Assembly (NCBI GenBank): GCA_017305835.1
Contig: JAFKJY010000082.1
Span: 1-41,419 of the forward strand
From: Hyphomicrobiales bacterium
GTDB taxonomy: Bacteria > Pseudomonadota > Alphaproteobacteria > Rhizobiales > Rhizobiaceae
Direction of reading: 5' to 3'
Length of the DNA stretch: 41,419 nt
Shown one piece after another: positions 25,994-35,468 of this stretch. Numbering within the stretch: position 1 is the first letter of the stretch; every line of letters begins with the position of its first letter. The translations under genes were made by a program, and so were the position numbers. The notes beneath the pieces were generated by a model, which saw only the letters and a list, made by a program, of their open reading frames with translations, did no database searches and was not told where the DNA came from.

Positions 25994-27169
25994 ATGACGA
26001 CTCTCCCCACGCCGGACGTGCGTCCGGCCAATCCCAATTTCTCTTCCGGTCCCTGTGCGAAACGTCCCGGCTGGTCGCTGGAGGCGCTGAAGGATGCCGC
26101 GCTCGGTCGCTCGCATCGCGCCAAGATCGGCAAGACCAAGCTCGCTCGCGCGATCGACCTCACCCGCGAGGTGCTGCAGGTGCCGGCCGACTGGCGCATC
26201 GGCATCGTGCCGGCTTCCGACACGGGCGCCGTCGAGATGGCGCTGTGGTCGCTGCTCGGCGAGCGCGGCGTCGACATGGTCGCCTGGGAATCGTTCGGCT
26301 CGGGCTGGGTGACGGACGTCGCCAAGCAGCTCAGGCTCAAGGACGTGCGCATCTTCGAGGCGCCCTATGGCGAGCTGCCGGATCTTGCGCAGCTCGATTT
26401 CGACCGCGACGTGGTGTTCACCTGGAACGGCACGACCTCGGGCGTGCGGGTGCCGAACGCCGACTTCATCCCGGCCGCGCGCGGCGGCCTGACCATCTGC
26501 GACGCGACCTCGGCCGCCTTCGCGCAGCGCCTCGACTTCGCCAAGCTCGACGTCGTCACCTTCTCCTGGCAGAAGGTGCTGGGCGGCGAGGGCGCGCACG
26601 GCATGCTGATCCTCAGCCCGCGCGCCGTGGCGCGGCTGGAGAGCTACAAGCCGGCCTGGCCGCTGCCGAAAATCTTCCGCCTCACCTCGGGCGGCAAGCT
26701 CAATGAGGGCATCTTCAAGGGCGAGACGATCAACACGCCGTCGATGCTGGCCGTCGAGGACTATCTCGACGCGCTGGAATGGGCCAGGCGCATCGGCGGG
26801 CTGGACGCGCTGGTCGCCCGCGCCGACGCGAACTTCACCGTGATCGACCGCTTCGTCGAAAAGAGCCCGTGGCTCGGCCATCTCGCGGCGAAGCCGCAGA
26901 CGCGCTCCAACACCTCGGTCTGCCTGTCGATCGTCGACCCGGCGGTGACGGCGCTGTCGACCGAGGCGCAGGCCGAGTTCGCCAAGGGCATCGTCTCGGC
27001 GCTCGACAAGCAGGGCGTCGCCTACGACATCGGCCACTACCGCGACGCCCCCCCCGGATTGCGCATCTGGGCCGGCGCCACGGTCGAGGCTTCCGATCTC
27101 GAGAAGCTGATGCCCTGGCTCGACTGGGCCTTCGCCCAGCAGAAGGCCGCCCTCAAGGCGGCGGCCTGA
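25994..27169 (+). CDS. serC: Phosphoserine aminotransferase SerC
   Basis: A 391-residue class V PLP aminotransferase of the alphaproteobacterial/methanoarchaeal type (about 390 residues, longer than E. coli SerC). It converts 3-phosphohydroxypyruvate and glutamate to phosphoserine. The N-terminus [15 protein letters not shown], the substrate-binding [13 protein letters not shown], and the Schiff-base lysine in [13 protein letters not shown] (about K194) are present. Expressed from the leader-bearing promoter and followed after 71 bp by serA, the preceding step in the pathway, as is usual in Hyphomicrobiales. Confidence 0.96.
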   Translation: MTTLPTPDVRPANPNFSSGPCAKRPGWSLEALKDAALGRSHRAKIGKTKLARAIDLTREVLQVPADWRIGIVPASDTGAVEMALWSLLGERGVDMVAWESFGSGWVTDVAKQLRLKDVRIFEAPYGELPDLAQLDFDRDVVFTWNGTTSGVRVPNADFIPAARGGLTICDATSAAFAQRLDFAKLDVVTFSWQKVLGGEGAHGMLILSPRAVARLESYKPAWPLPKIFRLTSGGKLNEGIFKGETINTPSMLAVEDYLDALEWARRIGGLDALVARADANFTVIDRFVEKSPWLGHLAAKPQTRSNTSVCLSIVDPAVTALSTEAQAEFAKGIVSALDKQGVAYDIGHYRDAPPGLRIWAGATVEASDLEKLMPWLDWAFAQQKAALKAAA

Positions 27170-27183
27170 CGTTTCCATGTGCC

Positions 27184-27209
27184 GGGCCGCTGTTGGGAGC
27201 GGCCCCTTT
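27184..27209 (+). terminator. Intercistronic hairpin between serC and serA
   Basis: An 8-bp stem gggccgct/agcggccc, loop gttggg, then CCTTT. It may attenuate transcription into serA or stabilise the serC message. Confidence 0.5.
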
Positions 27210-27240
27210 CCCACAGACCGACATGACGAAGGAGGCCATC

Positions 27241-28839
27241 ATGGCGCCCCGCGTACTCGTTTCCGACAAGCTTTCCACCACCGCCGTGCAGATCTTCAAG
27301 GATCGCGGCGTCGAGGTCGACTACATGCCCGACCTCGGCAAGGACAAGGAGAAGCTCGCTTCCATCATCGGCCAGTATGACGGCCTGGCAATCCGCTCGG
27401 CGACCAAGGTCACCGAGAAGCTGATCGCCGCCGCGACCAACCTCAAGGTGATCGGGCGCGCCGGCATCGGCGTCGACAATGTCGACATCCCGGCCGCCTC
27501 GCGGCGCGGCATCATCGTGATGAACACGCCCTTCGGCAACTCGATCACGACCGCCGAGCACGCAATCGCCATGATGTTCGCCGTGGCCCGCGAGCTGCCG
27601 GCCGCCAATTCCTCGACGCATGCCGGCAAGTGGGAGAAGAACCGCTTCATGGGCGTCGAGATCACCGGCAAGGTGCTGGGCGTCATCGGCTGCGGCAATA
27701 TCGGCTCGATCGTGGCCGCGCGAGGCGTCGGCCTCAAGATGAAGGTGATCGCCTACGACCCGTTCCTGTCGGAAGGCCGGGCGAGCGAACTCGGCGTCGA
27801 GAAGGTGGAACTTGACAGCCTCTTCGCCCGCGCGGACTTCATCACCCTGCACACGCCGCTGACCGACAAGACGAAGAACATCATCAACGCGGCGGCGATC
27901 GCGAAGATGAAGGACGGCGTGCGCATCATCAACTGCGCGCGCGGCGGCCTGATCGTCGAGGCCGACCTCATCGCCGCGCTGAAGAGCGGCAAGGTGGCGG
28001 GCGCGGCGATCGACGTGTTCGAGGTGGAGCCGGCGACGGAGAGCCCGTTCTTCGGCATGGACAACGTTGTGTGCACGCCGCATCTGGGCGCCGCCACGAC
28101 GGAAGCGCAGGAGAACGTCGCGCTGCAGGTGGCCGAGCAGATGTCGGACTATCTCATCCGCGGCGCGGTCTCCAACGCCATCAACATGCCCTCGATCACG
28201 GCCGAGGAGGCGCCGCGGCTGAAGCCGTTCGTGAAGCTCGCCGAGGTGCTCGGCGCCTTCGTCGGCCAGGTCACCGACGAGCCGATCCAGGAGGTCGAGA
28301 TCCTGTTCGACGGCGCCACCGCGCAGATGAACACCAGGGCGCTGGTGAGCGCCGCGCTCGCCGGGCTGATCCGGCCGCAGGTGGCCGACGTCAACATGGT
28401 GTCGGCGCCGATCATGGTGAAGGAGCGCGGCATCATCGTCGCCGAGGTCAAGCGCGACAAGTCGGGCGTGTTCGATGGCTACATCAAGCTCACCGTCAAG
28501 ACCGAGCACATGACGCGCTCGATCGCCGGCACCTGCTTCTCCGACGGCAAGCCGCGCTTCATCCAGATCAAGGGCATCAACCTCGACGCCGAGGTGGGCG
28601 AGCACATGCTCTACACCACCAACCCGGACGCGCCGGGCATCATCGGCCTGCTCGGCACGATCTGCGGCTCGAACGGCGTCAACATCGCCAATTTCCAGCT
28701 CGGCCGCGACCGGCCGGGCGGCGACGCGATCGCGCTGCTCTATCTCGACGAGCCATTCCCGGAGACCGTGCTGGCCGAGCTGCGCGCCAACAAGCTCATC
28801 CAGTCGGCAAAGCCGCTGCGCTTCGACGTCGCGGCCTGA
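27241..28839 (+). CDS. serA: D-3-phosphoglycerate dehydrogenase SerA
   Basis: 532 residues of the long (type I) PGDH. The substrate and NAD domains carry the Rossmann motif GVIGCGNIGSIVA, catalytic Arg in NCARGG, Glu in the D-isomer dehydrogenase motif, and His in TPHLGAATTEAQ. The intervening ASB domain and a C-terminal ACT domain (NPDAPGIIGLLGTICGSNGVNIANFQ) follow. It oxidises 3-phosphoglycerate as the first step of serine synthesis, and ACT domains often mediate serine feedback. ATG 27241 has GGAGG ~5 bp upstream; ATG 27223 would add six residues. Confidence 0.96.
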   Translation: MAPRVLVSDKLSTTAVQIFKDRGVEVDYMPDLGKDKEKLASIIGQYDGLAIRSATKVTEKLIAAATNLKVIGRAGIGVDNVDIPAASRRGIIVMNTPFGNSITTAEHAIAMMFAVARELPAANSSTHAGKWEKNRFMGVEITGKVLGVIGCGNIGSIVAARGVGLKMKVIAYDPFLSEGRASELGVEKVELDSLFARADFITLHTPLTDKTKNIINAAAIAKMKDGVRIINCARGGLIVEADLIAALKSGKVAGAAIDVFEVEPATESPFFGMDNVVCTPHLGAATTEAQENVALQVAEQMSDYLIRGAVSNAINMPSITAEEAPRLKPFVKLAEVLGAFVGQVTDEPIQEVEILFDGATAQMNTRALVSAALAGLIRPQVADVNMVSAPIMVKERGIIVAEVKRDKSGVFDGYIKLTVKTEHMTRSIAGTCFSDGKPRFIQIKGINLDAEVGEHMLYTTNPDAPGIIGLLGTICGSNGVNIANFQLGRDRPGGDAIALLYLDEPFPETVLAELRANKLIQSAKPLRFDVAA

Positions 28840-28866
28840 AGCCCTCGTTCCTGCGCGTGTCGTCGT

Positions 28867-28892
28867 CCCGAAACCGGGTTCCCGGTTTCGGG
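28867..28892. terminator. Hairpin between convergent serA and fitB-like genes
   Basis: A perfect 11-bp stem cccgaaaccgg/ccggtttcggg with loop gttc. It lies between the serA stop and the toxin stop and could serve both directions. No T-tract is present. Confidence 0.6.
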
Positions 28893-28900
28893 CGGCATGC

Positions 28901-29320
28901 TCAGGCGATCCACGGATCGACCAGCGGGATGTCGAGATCCTGAAAGTCCCTGACGTTCCGCGTGGCGAGCGTCGCGCGTCGGGACATGACGATGCCGGCG
29001 ATCTGCGTGTCGCGGGTCTCCTTGTTGATGCCGCGGCGGATACGGTCGGCCTGGATGCGGGCGGAGTTTTCCGCCGCCTCGTGGTCGAACGGAAGTATGC
29101 GGCCGACGAAAAGCTCGACGAGCATCCGGTCGAAGGCCGCCATGAGGGCGCCCCTGCGGCGCCCTTCGGGAAGAAGCAGCAATCCGCCCCTTATCTCAAG
29201 GACGCTCACCGATGTCGTCCATAGGGTCGCCTGCGGCTGACGATCGAGCCAGGTCCGAACGCTTCCGTTCTGATGCGGTTGCATCAACGCGGAAGTGACG
29301 TTCGAGTCGAGGACGATCAT
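28901..29320 (-). CDS. PIN-domain toxin (FitB/VapC-like), pair 3
   Basis: A 139-residue PIN nuclease starting MIVLDSNVTSALMQP (D5 and N7 of the active site), with a conserved Glu in SVLEIRGG, then the FitB-type core RRRGALMAAFDRML and LPFDHEAAENSARI, aspartate in KETRDTQIAGIV, and the C-terminal LATRNVRDFQDL, which holds the last catalytic Asp. This fits the FitB subclass of VapC toxins. Its ATG overlaps the antitoxin TGA by ATGA. The module is convergent with serA. Confidence 0.92.
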   Translation of the reverse strand: MIVLDSNVTSALMQPHQNGSVRTWLDRQPQATLWTTSVSVLEIRGGLLLLPEGRRRGALMAAFDRMLVELFVGRILPFDHEAAENSARIQADRIRRGINKETRDTQIAGIVMSRRATLATRNVRDFQDLDIPLVDPWIA

Positions 29321-29568
29321 TCGTCGAAGTCGATCGGCCGCAGCGGCGTGTCCGGCAGCTCCGGCAGCGGCTCGTCATTATCGGGGATGTCGCGGAAGAG
29401 CGCCGCGATCCTGCTGCCCATGCCGTATTCCTCGCTCTCGGGCTTCAGCAGCTCCGCCCGCAGGATGGAGCGCGCCTCCTCCTCCATGCTGACGCCATGG
29501 CGCCTGGCGCGCCGGCGCAGATTGTCCTTCACGTCCGTGTCGAGCTTGCGGATCAGAAGCTGGGCCAT
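29317..29568 (-). CDS. Ribbon-helix-helix antitoxin (FitA-like), pair 3
   Basis: 83 residues. The N-terminal ribbon-helix-helix (AQLLIRKLDTDVKDNLRRRA, then GVSMEEEARSILRAEL) is the FitA/Arc type. The C-terminal region is acidic and proline-rich (DIPDNDEPLPELPDTP) and would bind the PIN toxin groove. The start ATG (29568) lies 17 bp from a perfect 16-bp palindromic operator. The frame remains open upstream to 30447 through the DMT gene on the same strand, but the ATG given is the family start. Confidence 0.92.
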   Translation of the reverse strand: MAQLLIRKLDTDVKDNLRRRARRHGVSMEEEARSILRAELLKPESEEYGMGSRIAALFRDIPDNDEPLPELPDTPLRPIDFDE

Positions 29569-29585
29569 GGGCACTCTCCCAAATG

Positions 29586-29601
29586 TGCTATCATGATAGC
29601 A
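29586..29601. promoter_or_regulatory. Operator of antitoxin pair 3
   Basis: TGCTATCATGATAGCA is a perfect 16-bp palindrome adjoining CTATAT, the minus-strand -10 (29606-29601). TGCTATCATGATAGC-like sites are bound by FitAB-type complexes. Confidence 0.75.
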
Positions 29602-29624
29602 TATAGGGCCGGCGCGGCCAACGT

Positions 29625-30518
29625 TCAGCCTGCCGCCATCTTGCGGCCGCTGTGCTCCGCCAGCCAGATGCCGCCGAGCACCAGCACGATGGCGAGCGCG
29701 TGGTAGAGGTGGAACTCCTCGCCGATGAACAGGATCGCCAGCAGCGTGCCGAAGATCGGCACCAGGTTGATGAACAGGCCGGCGCGATTGGAGCCGATCA
29801 GCTCGACGCCGCGGATGTAGAAGGCCTGCGCCAGCACCGACGGGAAGATGGCGGTGAAGGCGCCGATGCCCCAGCCGAGGGCGTCGGGCCAGATGACGCG
29901 GTCGGTGGCGATCTCCCAGACCGTGAACGGCAGCGACGTCACGAAGGCCGAGCAGCACAGAACGAGCATCAGGCTCTGCCAGGAGATCGCCGGCTTGTAG
30001 CGCACCGCGACGGTGTAGGCGCCGTAGAGGACCACCGCGATCATCATCAGCCCGTCGCCGAGATTGACGTCGAGGGCGGCGAGCCGGGCGGGCTCGCCAT
30101 GGCTCGCCGTCAGCGCGATGCCGATCACCGACAGGACGACGCCGAGGATCTGGGCCCAGCTCACCCGCATCGAGAACAGCAGGAAGTTGATGAGGAAGAT
30201 CACCATCGGCATGCCGGCCTGCTCGATCGAGACGTTGATGGCCGAGGTGGAGGTGAGCGCGCTGTACATCAGCGCGTTGAATACCGAGAAGCCGACGGCG
30301 CCGAGGGCGACGAGATAGGCGAGGCGCGGCCGCACCGTCGGCCATTCGGCGCGCAGCCGGCCCGTGGCGAAGGGCGCCAGCAGCAGCACCGCCATGCCCC
30401 ACCGGATGGTGGTCAGCAGCATCGGCGAGACGTGGCCGACCGCCCATTTGCCGGCCACGGCGTTGCCACCCCAGAACAGCATGGTCAGCAGCAGCAGGAG
30501 ATAGGCGTTGCGGTGCAT
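29625..30518 (-). CDS. DMT-superfamily (EamA) transporter
   Basis: A 297-residue, ten-helix membrane protein with two EamA repeats. The first begins LLTMLFWGGNAVAGKWAVG with LTTIRWGMAVLLL, and the second (from about residue 150) has DGLMMIAVVLYGAYTVAVR and RAGLFINLVPIFGTLLAILF. It likely exports a metabolite such as an amino acid or nucleotide derivative; the substrate is not predictable. It ends 56 bp upstream of the antitoxin start on the same strand, so it could feed transcription into that pair. It is divergent from purA. Confidence 0.9.
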   Translation of the reverse strand: MHRNAYLLLLLTMLFWGGNAVAGKWAVGHVSPMLLTTIRWGMAVLLLAPFATGRLRAEWPTVRPRLAYLVALGAVGFSVFNALMYSALTSTSAINVSIEQAGMPMVIFLINFLLFSMRVSWAQILGVVLSVIGIALTASHGEPARLAALDVNLGDGLMMIAVVLYGAYTVAVRYKPAISWQSLMLVLCCSAFVTSLPFTVWEIATDRVIWPDALGWGIGAFTAIFPSVLAQAFYIRGVELIGSNRAGLFINLVPIFGTLLAILFIGEEFHLYHALAIVLVLGGIWLAEHSGRKMAAG

Positions 30519-30722
30519 CGGCGGCTCGTGGCGAGGCCCGTCCCGGGCCGGAACTGGCGGCCTATCCGCTCGTGCCGGCCAAGTAAATGACGCCTGTCGC
30601 GGTTTTTGTTGTGCCTGCGGCCCATTGCCTGCCCGCCGAGGGTCGCGCGCGCGGCGCGCAGGGGTTATAGAGGCCGGTCAAAAACGGGTCCGCAGGGCGG
30701 GCCCTGCGCAGGAGAAGCTTTC

Positions 30723-32021
<1,299 letters not shown>

Positions 32022-32076
32022 GCTCCGCCCGCCTTCGCAGATTGCAGGAGAGCGGGCGCACCGGGTGAACGGATAA

Positions 32077-33606
32077 ATGGCAGATTTCGTCGCGGTACTG
32101 AAGAAGACCATCGAGGGGCTGACCGACAAGTCGCCCGAGATGCGCGAGAAGGTCTACCGCAAGGCCCGCGACACCGTCGCCGCCAAGCTCGCCGCCATCG
32201 ATCCGCCGCCGTCGCGCATCGTCGTCGATCGCCAGACGCGGGCGCTCGAGGACGCGATCAAGGCGGTCGAGGCGAGCTTCCTCGAGAAGCCGGCCGCCGA
32301 CGATTTCGAGAGCGTGCTGGCCGGCATGGAGGCCTCGAGGCCCGCCGCGCCGGTCGTGCGGGAGGCGCAGCCGGCCCCGCCGCCGCCCGCGGCCGCCTTC
32401 TCGCCGCCGCCGCGCGCGCCGGCGGACGAGGTCGCAGCCGAGGCGGAGCCCGTTGCCGCTGCCGTCCCGCTCGAGCAGGACGACGAGCTCGTGCCGGTCG
32501 CCGTGCAGCAGCCGGAGCCGAAGCTGGCGCTTCCGCTGGCGGGCGATGCCACGGTCGCGCGCACGAAGCGGCGTGTCCCGATGGGCCTGATCGCGGCGCT
32601 CGTCGCGCTGGTCGTGGTCGTGGCGGCCGGATACGGGCTCTGGCTCAACAGGGACGATCTCGGCTCGCTGTTCGGCAGTGGCGGCGGCACCGTCGCCGAG
32701 GGCGAGCAGACGAAGCCGGCCGAGGCGCCGGCGCAGCAGGCGGCCCCCGCCGCTTCCGAGCCGGAGACGCCGGCCGGCGGGCAGATGGCGAGCACCGAGA
32801 CCGAGCAGCCGCGCGCGGCCGGCGGCGACACGCAGCCGGCGGCGGCCGAGACGCCGAAATACACGCAGCGCCTGATGTCCGATGGCAAGGAGGTCGACGA
32901 GGGCCCGGCCGACGGCGGGCAGTCGGTCGGCGAGGGCACCAGCATGGCCTCGGCGACCCAGCTCGCCGACAATTCCGCCACCGGGCAGACCGCACCGGGC
33001 GCCGCGGCGCCGCAGCCGGCCGAGACGCAGCAGACGCGGCCGGCCGATCAGGCGCTGCCCGTCGGCCAGCGCGCGATCTTCTACGAGGAGCGGACCAGCC
33101 TTGCCGAGGGCACGGCCGACACCGGCAGCGCGGTGTGGACGCTGGTCAACGAATCGCCCGGGAACGACCTGCCGCCGGAGCCGGCGATCCGCGCCGAGGT
33201 CAACATCCCGAGCAAGAACGTCCAGCTCAAGATGACCATCCGGCGCAACGCCGACACGACGCTGCCGGCCAGCCACATCATCGAGATGATCTTCCTCGGC
33301 AATTTCGAGGGCGGCGGCATCGAGAGCGTGCTCCGCGTGGCGCTCAAGGGATCCGAGGCCGCGCCCGGCAATCCGCTGATCGGCATCCCGGCGCGCATCA
33401 CCGACGGCTATTTCCTGATCGCGCTGAGCAGCTCCGAAGCCGAGCGCAACACCAATCTGGAGCTGCTGCTGCGCCAGAGCTGGCTCGACATCCCGATCGT
33501 CTACAAGTCGGGCCGCCGCGCGCTGGTGACGCTGGAGAAGGGCGTGCCCGGCGACAAGGTGTTCCAGGAAGCCATCCAGGCCTGGCAGAACGCCTCCAGC
33601 GGTTGA
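32077..33606 (+). CDS. Conserved single-pass membrane protein downstream of purA, function unknown
   Basis: 509 residues. A cytoplasmic helical N-terminus (MADFVAVLKKTIEGLTDKSP, to about 85) leads into a Pro/Ala-rich linker, a single membrane helix (about 169-188, GLIAALVALVVVVAAGYGL) with positive residues before it, a long Ala/Pro/Thr/Gln low-complexity periplasmic linker, and a well-ordered C-terminal domain (about 330-505; RAIFYEERTS, GSAVWTLVNES, HIIEMIFLGNFEGGGIESV, GYFLIALSSSEAERN). The N-in, C-out topology is inferred from charge. No family I can name; related proteins seem restricted to Hyphomicrobiales near purA. Confidence 0.85.
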   Translation: MADFVAVLKKTIEGLTDKSPEMREKVYRKARDTVAAKLAAIDPPPSRIVVDRQTRALEDAIKAVEASFLEKPAADDFESVLAGMEASRPAAPVVREAQPAPPPPAAAFSPPPRAPADEVAAEAEPVAAAVPLEQDDELVPVAVQQPEPKLALPLAGDATVARTKRRVPMGLIAALVALVVVVAAGYGLWLNRDDLGSLFGSGGGTVAEGEQTKPAEAPAQQAAPAASEPETPAGGQMASTETEQPRAAGGDTQPAAAETPKYTQRLMSDGKEVDEGPADGGQSVGEGTSMASATQLADNSATGQTAPGAAAPQPAETQQTRPADQALPVGQRAIFYEERTSLAEGTADTGSAVWTLVNESPGNDLPPEPAIRAEVNIPSKNVQLKMTIRRNADTTLPASHIIEMIFLGNFEGGGIESVLRVALKGSEAAPGNPLIGIPARITDGYFLIALSSSEAERNTNLELLLRQSWLDIPIVYKSGRRALVTLEKGVPGDKVFQEAIQAWQNASSG

Positions 33607-33638
33607 GGCGGGCGAGCCTCGAAGGACGACCAAAACGA

Positions 33639-33661
33639 AAGGCCGCCCCGAGGGCGGCCTT
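33639..33661. terminator. Terminator hairpin between convergent genes
   Basis: A 10-bp stem aaggccgccc/gggcggcctt with loop cga, between the plus-strand membrane protein and the minus-strand secreted protein. A and T ends on both sides suit bidirectional use. Confidence 0.65.
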
Positions 33662-33710
33662 CGATTCACGGCAGGCGGCTGACCTCCTGCGGGGAGCATG
33701 TCCGTCTGCC

Positions 33711-34088
33711 CTATCTCACCGTGACGGTCACACAGCCCGACAGGGTGCCGGACACGCCCGGCGCCGTGTTCCTGGTGCAGAACGTGTCCTTGCCCTTGAA
33801 GCCGGCGGCCGGCGTGTAGACCATGCCCTTGCCGGCCACCACCTTGAGCTTGCCGGACTTCGGCTGCTTCGTGATCTTGACGTTCGTGGCCGGCGTTCTC
33901 TTGTTGCCGCTCATGAAGCCCGGGAAGCTGATGTTGCAGACCTTGTCTGCCGCCGTCATCGTGAAGCTTCCCGCTCCGCCTCCGCTGCCCCAGCCTCTTC
34001 CGTTGGTGCCGCTGCATGCGGCTTCGGCGGTTGATATCGAGAAACATCCCACAATGAGCAAAGTGCCGGCAATCGATAGAGCGCGCAT
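33711..34088 (-). CDS. Small secreted beta-rich protein with Ig-like/cadherin-like fold
   Basis: 125 residues with a signal peptide (MRALSIAGTLLIVGCFSIST, cleavage near AEA-AC). The mature part has VKITKQPKSGKLKVVAGKGM, then VYTPAAGFKGKDTF, the pattern of tandem Ig-like bacterial repeat domains (PxxG-xL, YTPxxGFxGxDxF) seen singly here, and ends in beta-strand VTVTVR. Four cysteines remain after the signal. It probably acts in the periplasm or outside the cell; the partner is unknown. The upstream gap to rpoH (263 bp) holds its promoter. Confidence 0.75.
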   Translation of the reverse strand: MRALSIAGTLLIVGCFSISTAEAACSGTNGRGWGSGGGAGSFTMTAADKVCNISFPGFMSGNKRTPATNVKITKQPKSGKLKVVAGKGMVYTPAAGFKGKDTFCTRNTAPGVSGTLSGCVTVTVR

Positions 34089-34305
34089 TCTTTTCCTCGC
34101 AAGCCTCGTTGAAACCGGCGGTATCGGTGCAATCCCGACCGCAGGTTGTCATGCGAGAAATGGAGCGATTTCCGGAAACTTCGGAAAAACGACCCGTATT
34201 GCGGGTCGCGGGCATCGAGGGATTCGAGGCCGCGCAGGCAAAGGCACGCCGCGCCGGATCCAAATCCGCGCGACGCGCCTCAAGCCCTTGCTTTCGTGTA
34301 TTTCT

Positions 34306-34325
34306 GCCCGCCCCGGAGGGCGGGC
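34306..34325. terminator. Hairpin after rpoH
   Basis: An 8-bp stem gcccgccc/gggcgggc with loop cgga lies 27 bp past the rpoH stop. The T-run is on the plus side (CTTTC), so termination of rpoH by it is less certain. Confidence 0.45.
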
Positions 34326-34351
34326 TTTCACTCTACCGACAGGCGCTGCCG

Positions 34352-35260
34352 TCAGGCCGGCTCGACCTCTATGGTGCGGAGCGCCTGGGCCTGGCTGCGG
34401 GCGGCGGCCATGACCGCCTCCTGCACCTTCTCGAAGGCGCGCACCTCGATCTGGCGCACGCGCTCGCGGCTGATGTCGAACTCGGCCGACAGCTCCTCGA
34501 GCGTCATCGGCTCCTCGGACAGCCGCCGCGCCTCGAAAATGCGGCGCTCGCGGTCGTTGAGGACGCTCATGGCGCCCGACAGCATCCTGCGCCGGTTGTC
34601 CAGCTCGTCCTGCTCGACCAGCATGTCCTCCTGGCTCTCGTGGTCGTCCACGAGCCAGTCCTGCCACTCGCCGGACTCGCCCTCGCTGGCGCGGATCGGC
34701 GCGTTGAGCGAGGCGTCGCCGGAGAGGCGGCGGTTCATGGACACCACCTCGTCCTCGGAGACGTTGAGGCGCGTGGCGATCTCGGACACCTGCTCGGGCT
34801 TCAGGTCGCCCTCGTCGAGCGCCTGGATCTTGCCCTTCACCTTGCGCAGGTTGAAGAACAGCCGCTTCTGGTTGGCCGTGGTGCCCATCTTCACGAGGCT
34901 CCACGAACGCAGGATGTATTCCTGGATGGCGGCCTTGATCCACCACATCGCGTAGGTCGCGAGGCGGAAGCCGCGATCGGGCTCGAATTTCTTGACGGCC
35001 TGCATCAGGCCGACATTGCCTTCGGAGATGACCTCGCCGATCGGCAGGCCGTAGCCGCGATAGCCCATGGCGATCTTGGCGACGAGCCGCAGGTGGCTGG
35101 TCACGAGCTTGTGGGCCGCCTTGGCGTCCTGATGCTCGGCGAACCGCTTGGCGAGCATGTACTCTTCCTGCGGCTGCAGCATCGGAAACCGGCGGATTTC
35201 CTCCAGATAGCGGGAAAGGCCGCCCTCTCCGGAGACGATACTGGGTAATGACTGGGCCAT
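34352..35260 (-). CDS. rpoH: RNA polymerase sigma-32 factor RpoH
   Basis: A 302-residue heat-shock sigma factor. Region 1.2-2 (LSRYLEEIRRFPMLQPQEEY, then LVTSHLRLVAKIAMGY) includes region 2.4 (LATYAMWWIKAAIQEYILRSWSLVK). The RpoH box QKRLFFNLRKVKGK and region 4 with the helix-turn-helix FDISRERVRQIEVRAFEKVQ follow. ATG 35260 (MAQSLPSIVSGEGGL) is the conserved start; longer in-frame starts reach 35335. A CTATAT -10 lies on this strand at 35355-35350. FtsH, encoded here too, degrades RpoH in other bacteria. Confidence 0.95.
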   Translation of the reverse strand: MAQSLPSIVSGEGGLSRYLEEIRRFPMLQPQEEYMLAKRFAEHQDAKAAHKLVTSHLRLVAKIAMGYRGYGLPIGEVISEGNVGLMQAVKKFEPDRGFRLATYAMWWIKAAIQEYILRSWSLVKMGTTANQKRLFFNLRKVKGKIQALDEGDLKPEQVSEIATRLNVSEDEVVSMNRRLSGDASLNAPIRASEGESGEWQDWLVDDHESQEDMLVEQDELDNRRRMLSGAMSVLNDRERRIFEARRLSEEPMTLEELSAEFDISRERVRQIEVRAFEKVQEAVMAAARSQAQALRTIEVEPA

Positions 35261-35468
35261 GAAAGCACCCTCCTTCCTGTCCTGATACCCCCTGAAAAAG
35301 GCGGGTTCATGGACGCTGCCGCCCTCAAGGCGCACCGCGCCCAGCTGTTATATAGGAACGCTTTTCGCAATTGCACGCGAAGCCGCGCAGCGGCGGGCGG
35401 TTGTCACGCGCACGTGAACGCCGGGCCGCGACGACGGGCATGAGGGAGCCCATCAGCCGATATTCCTA

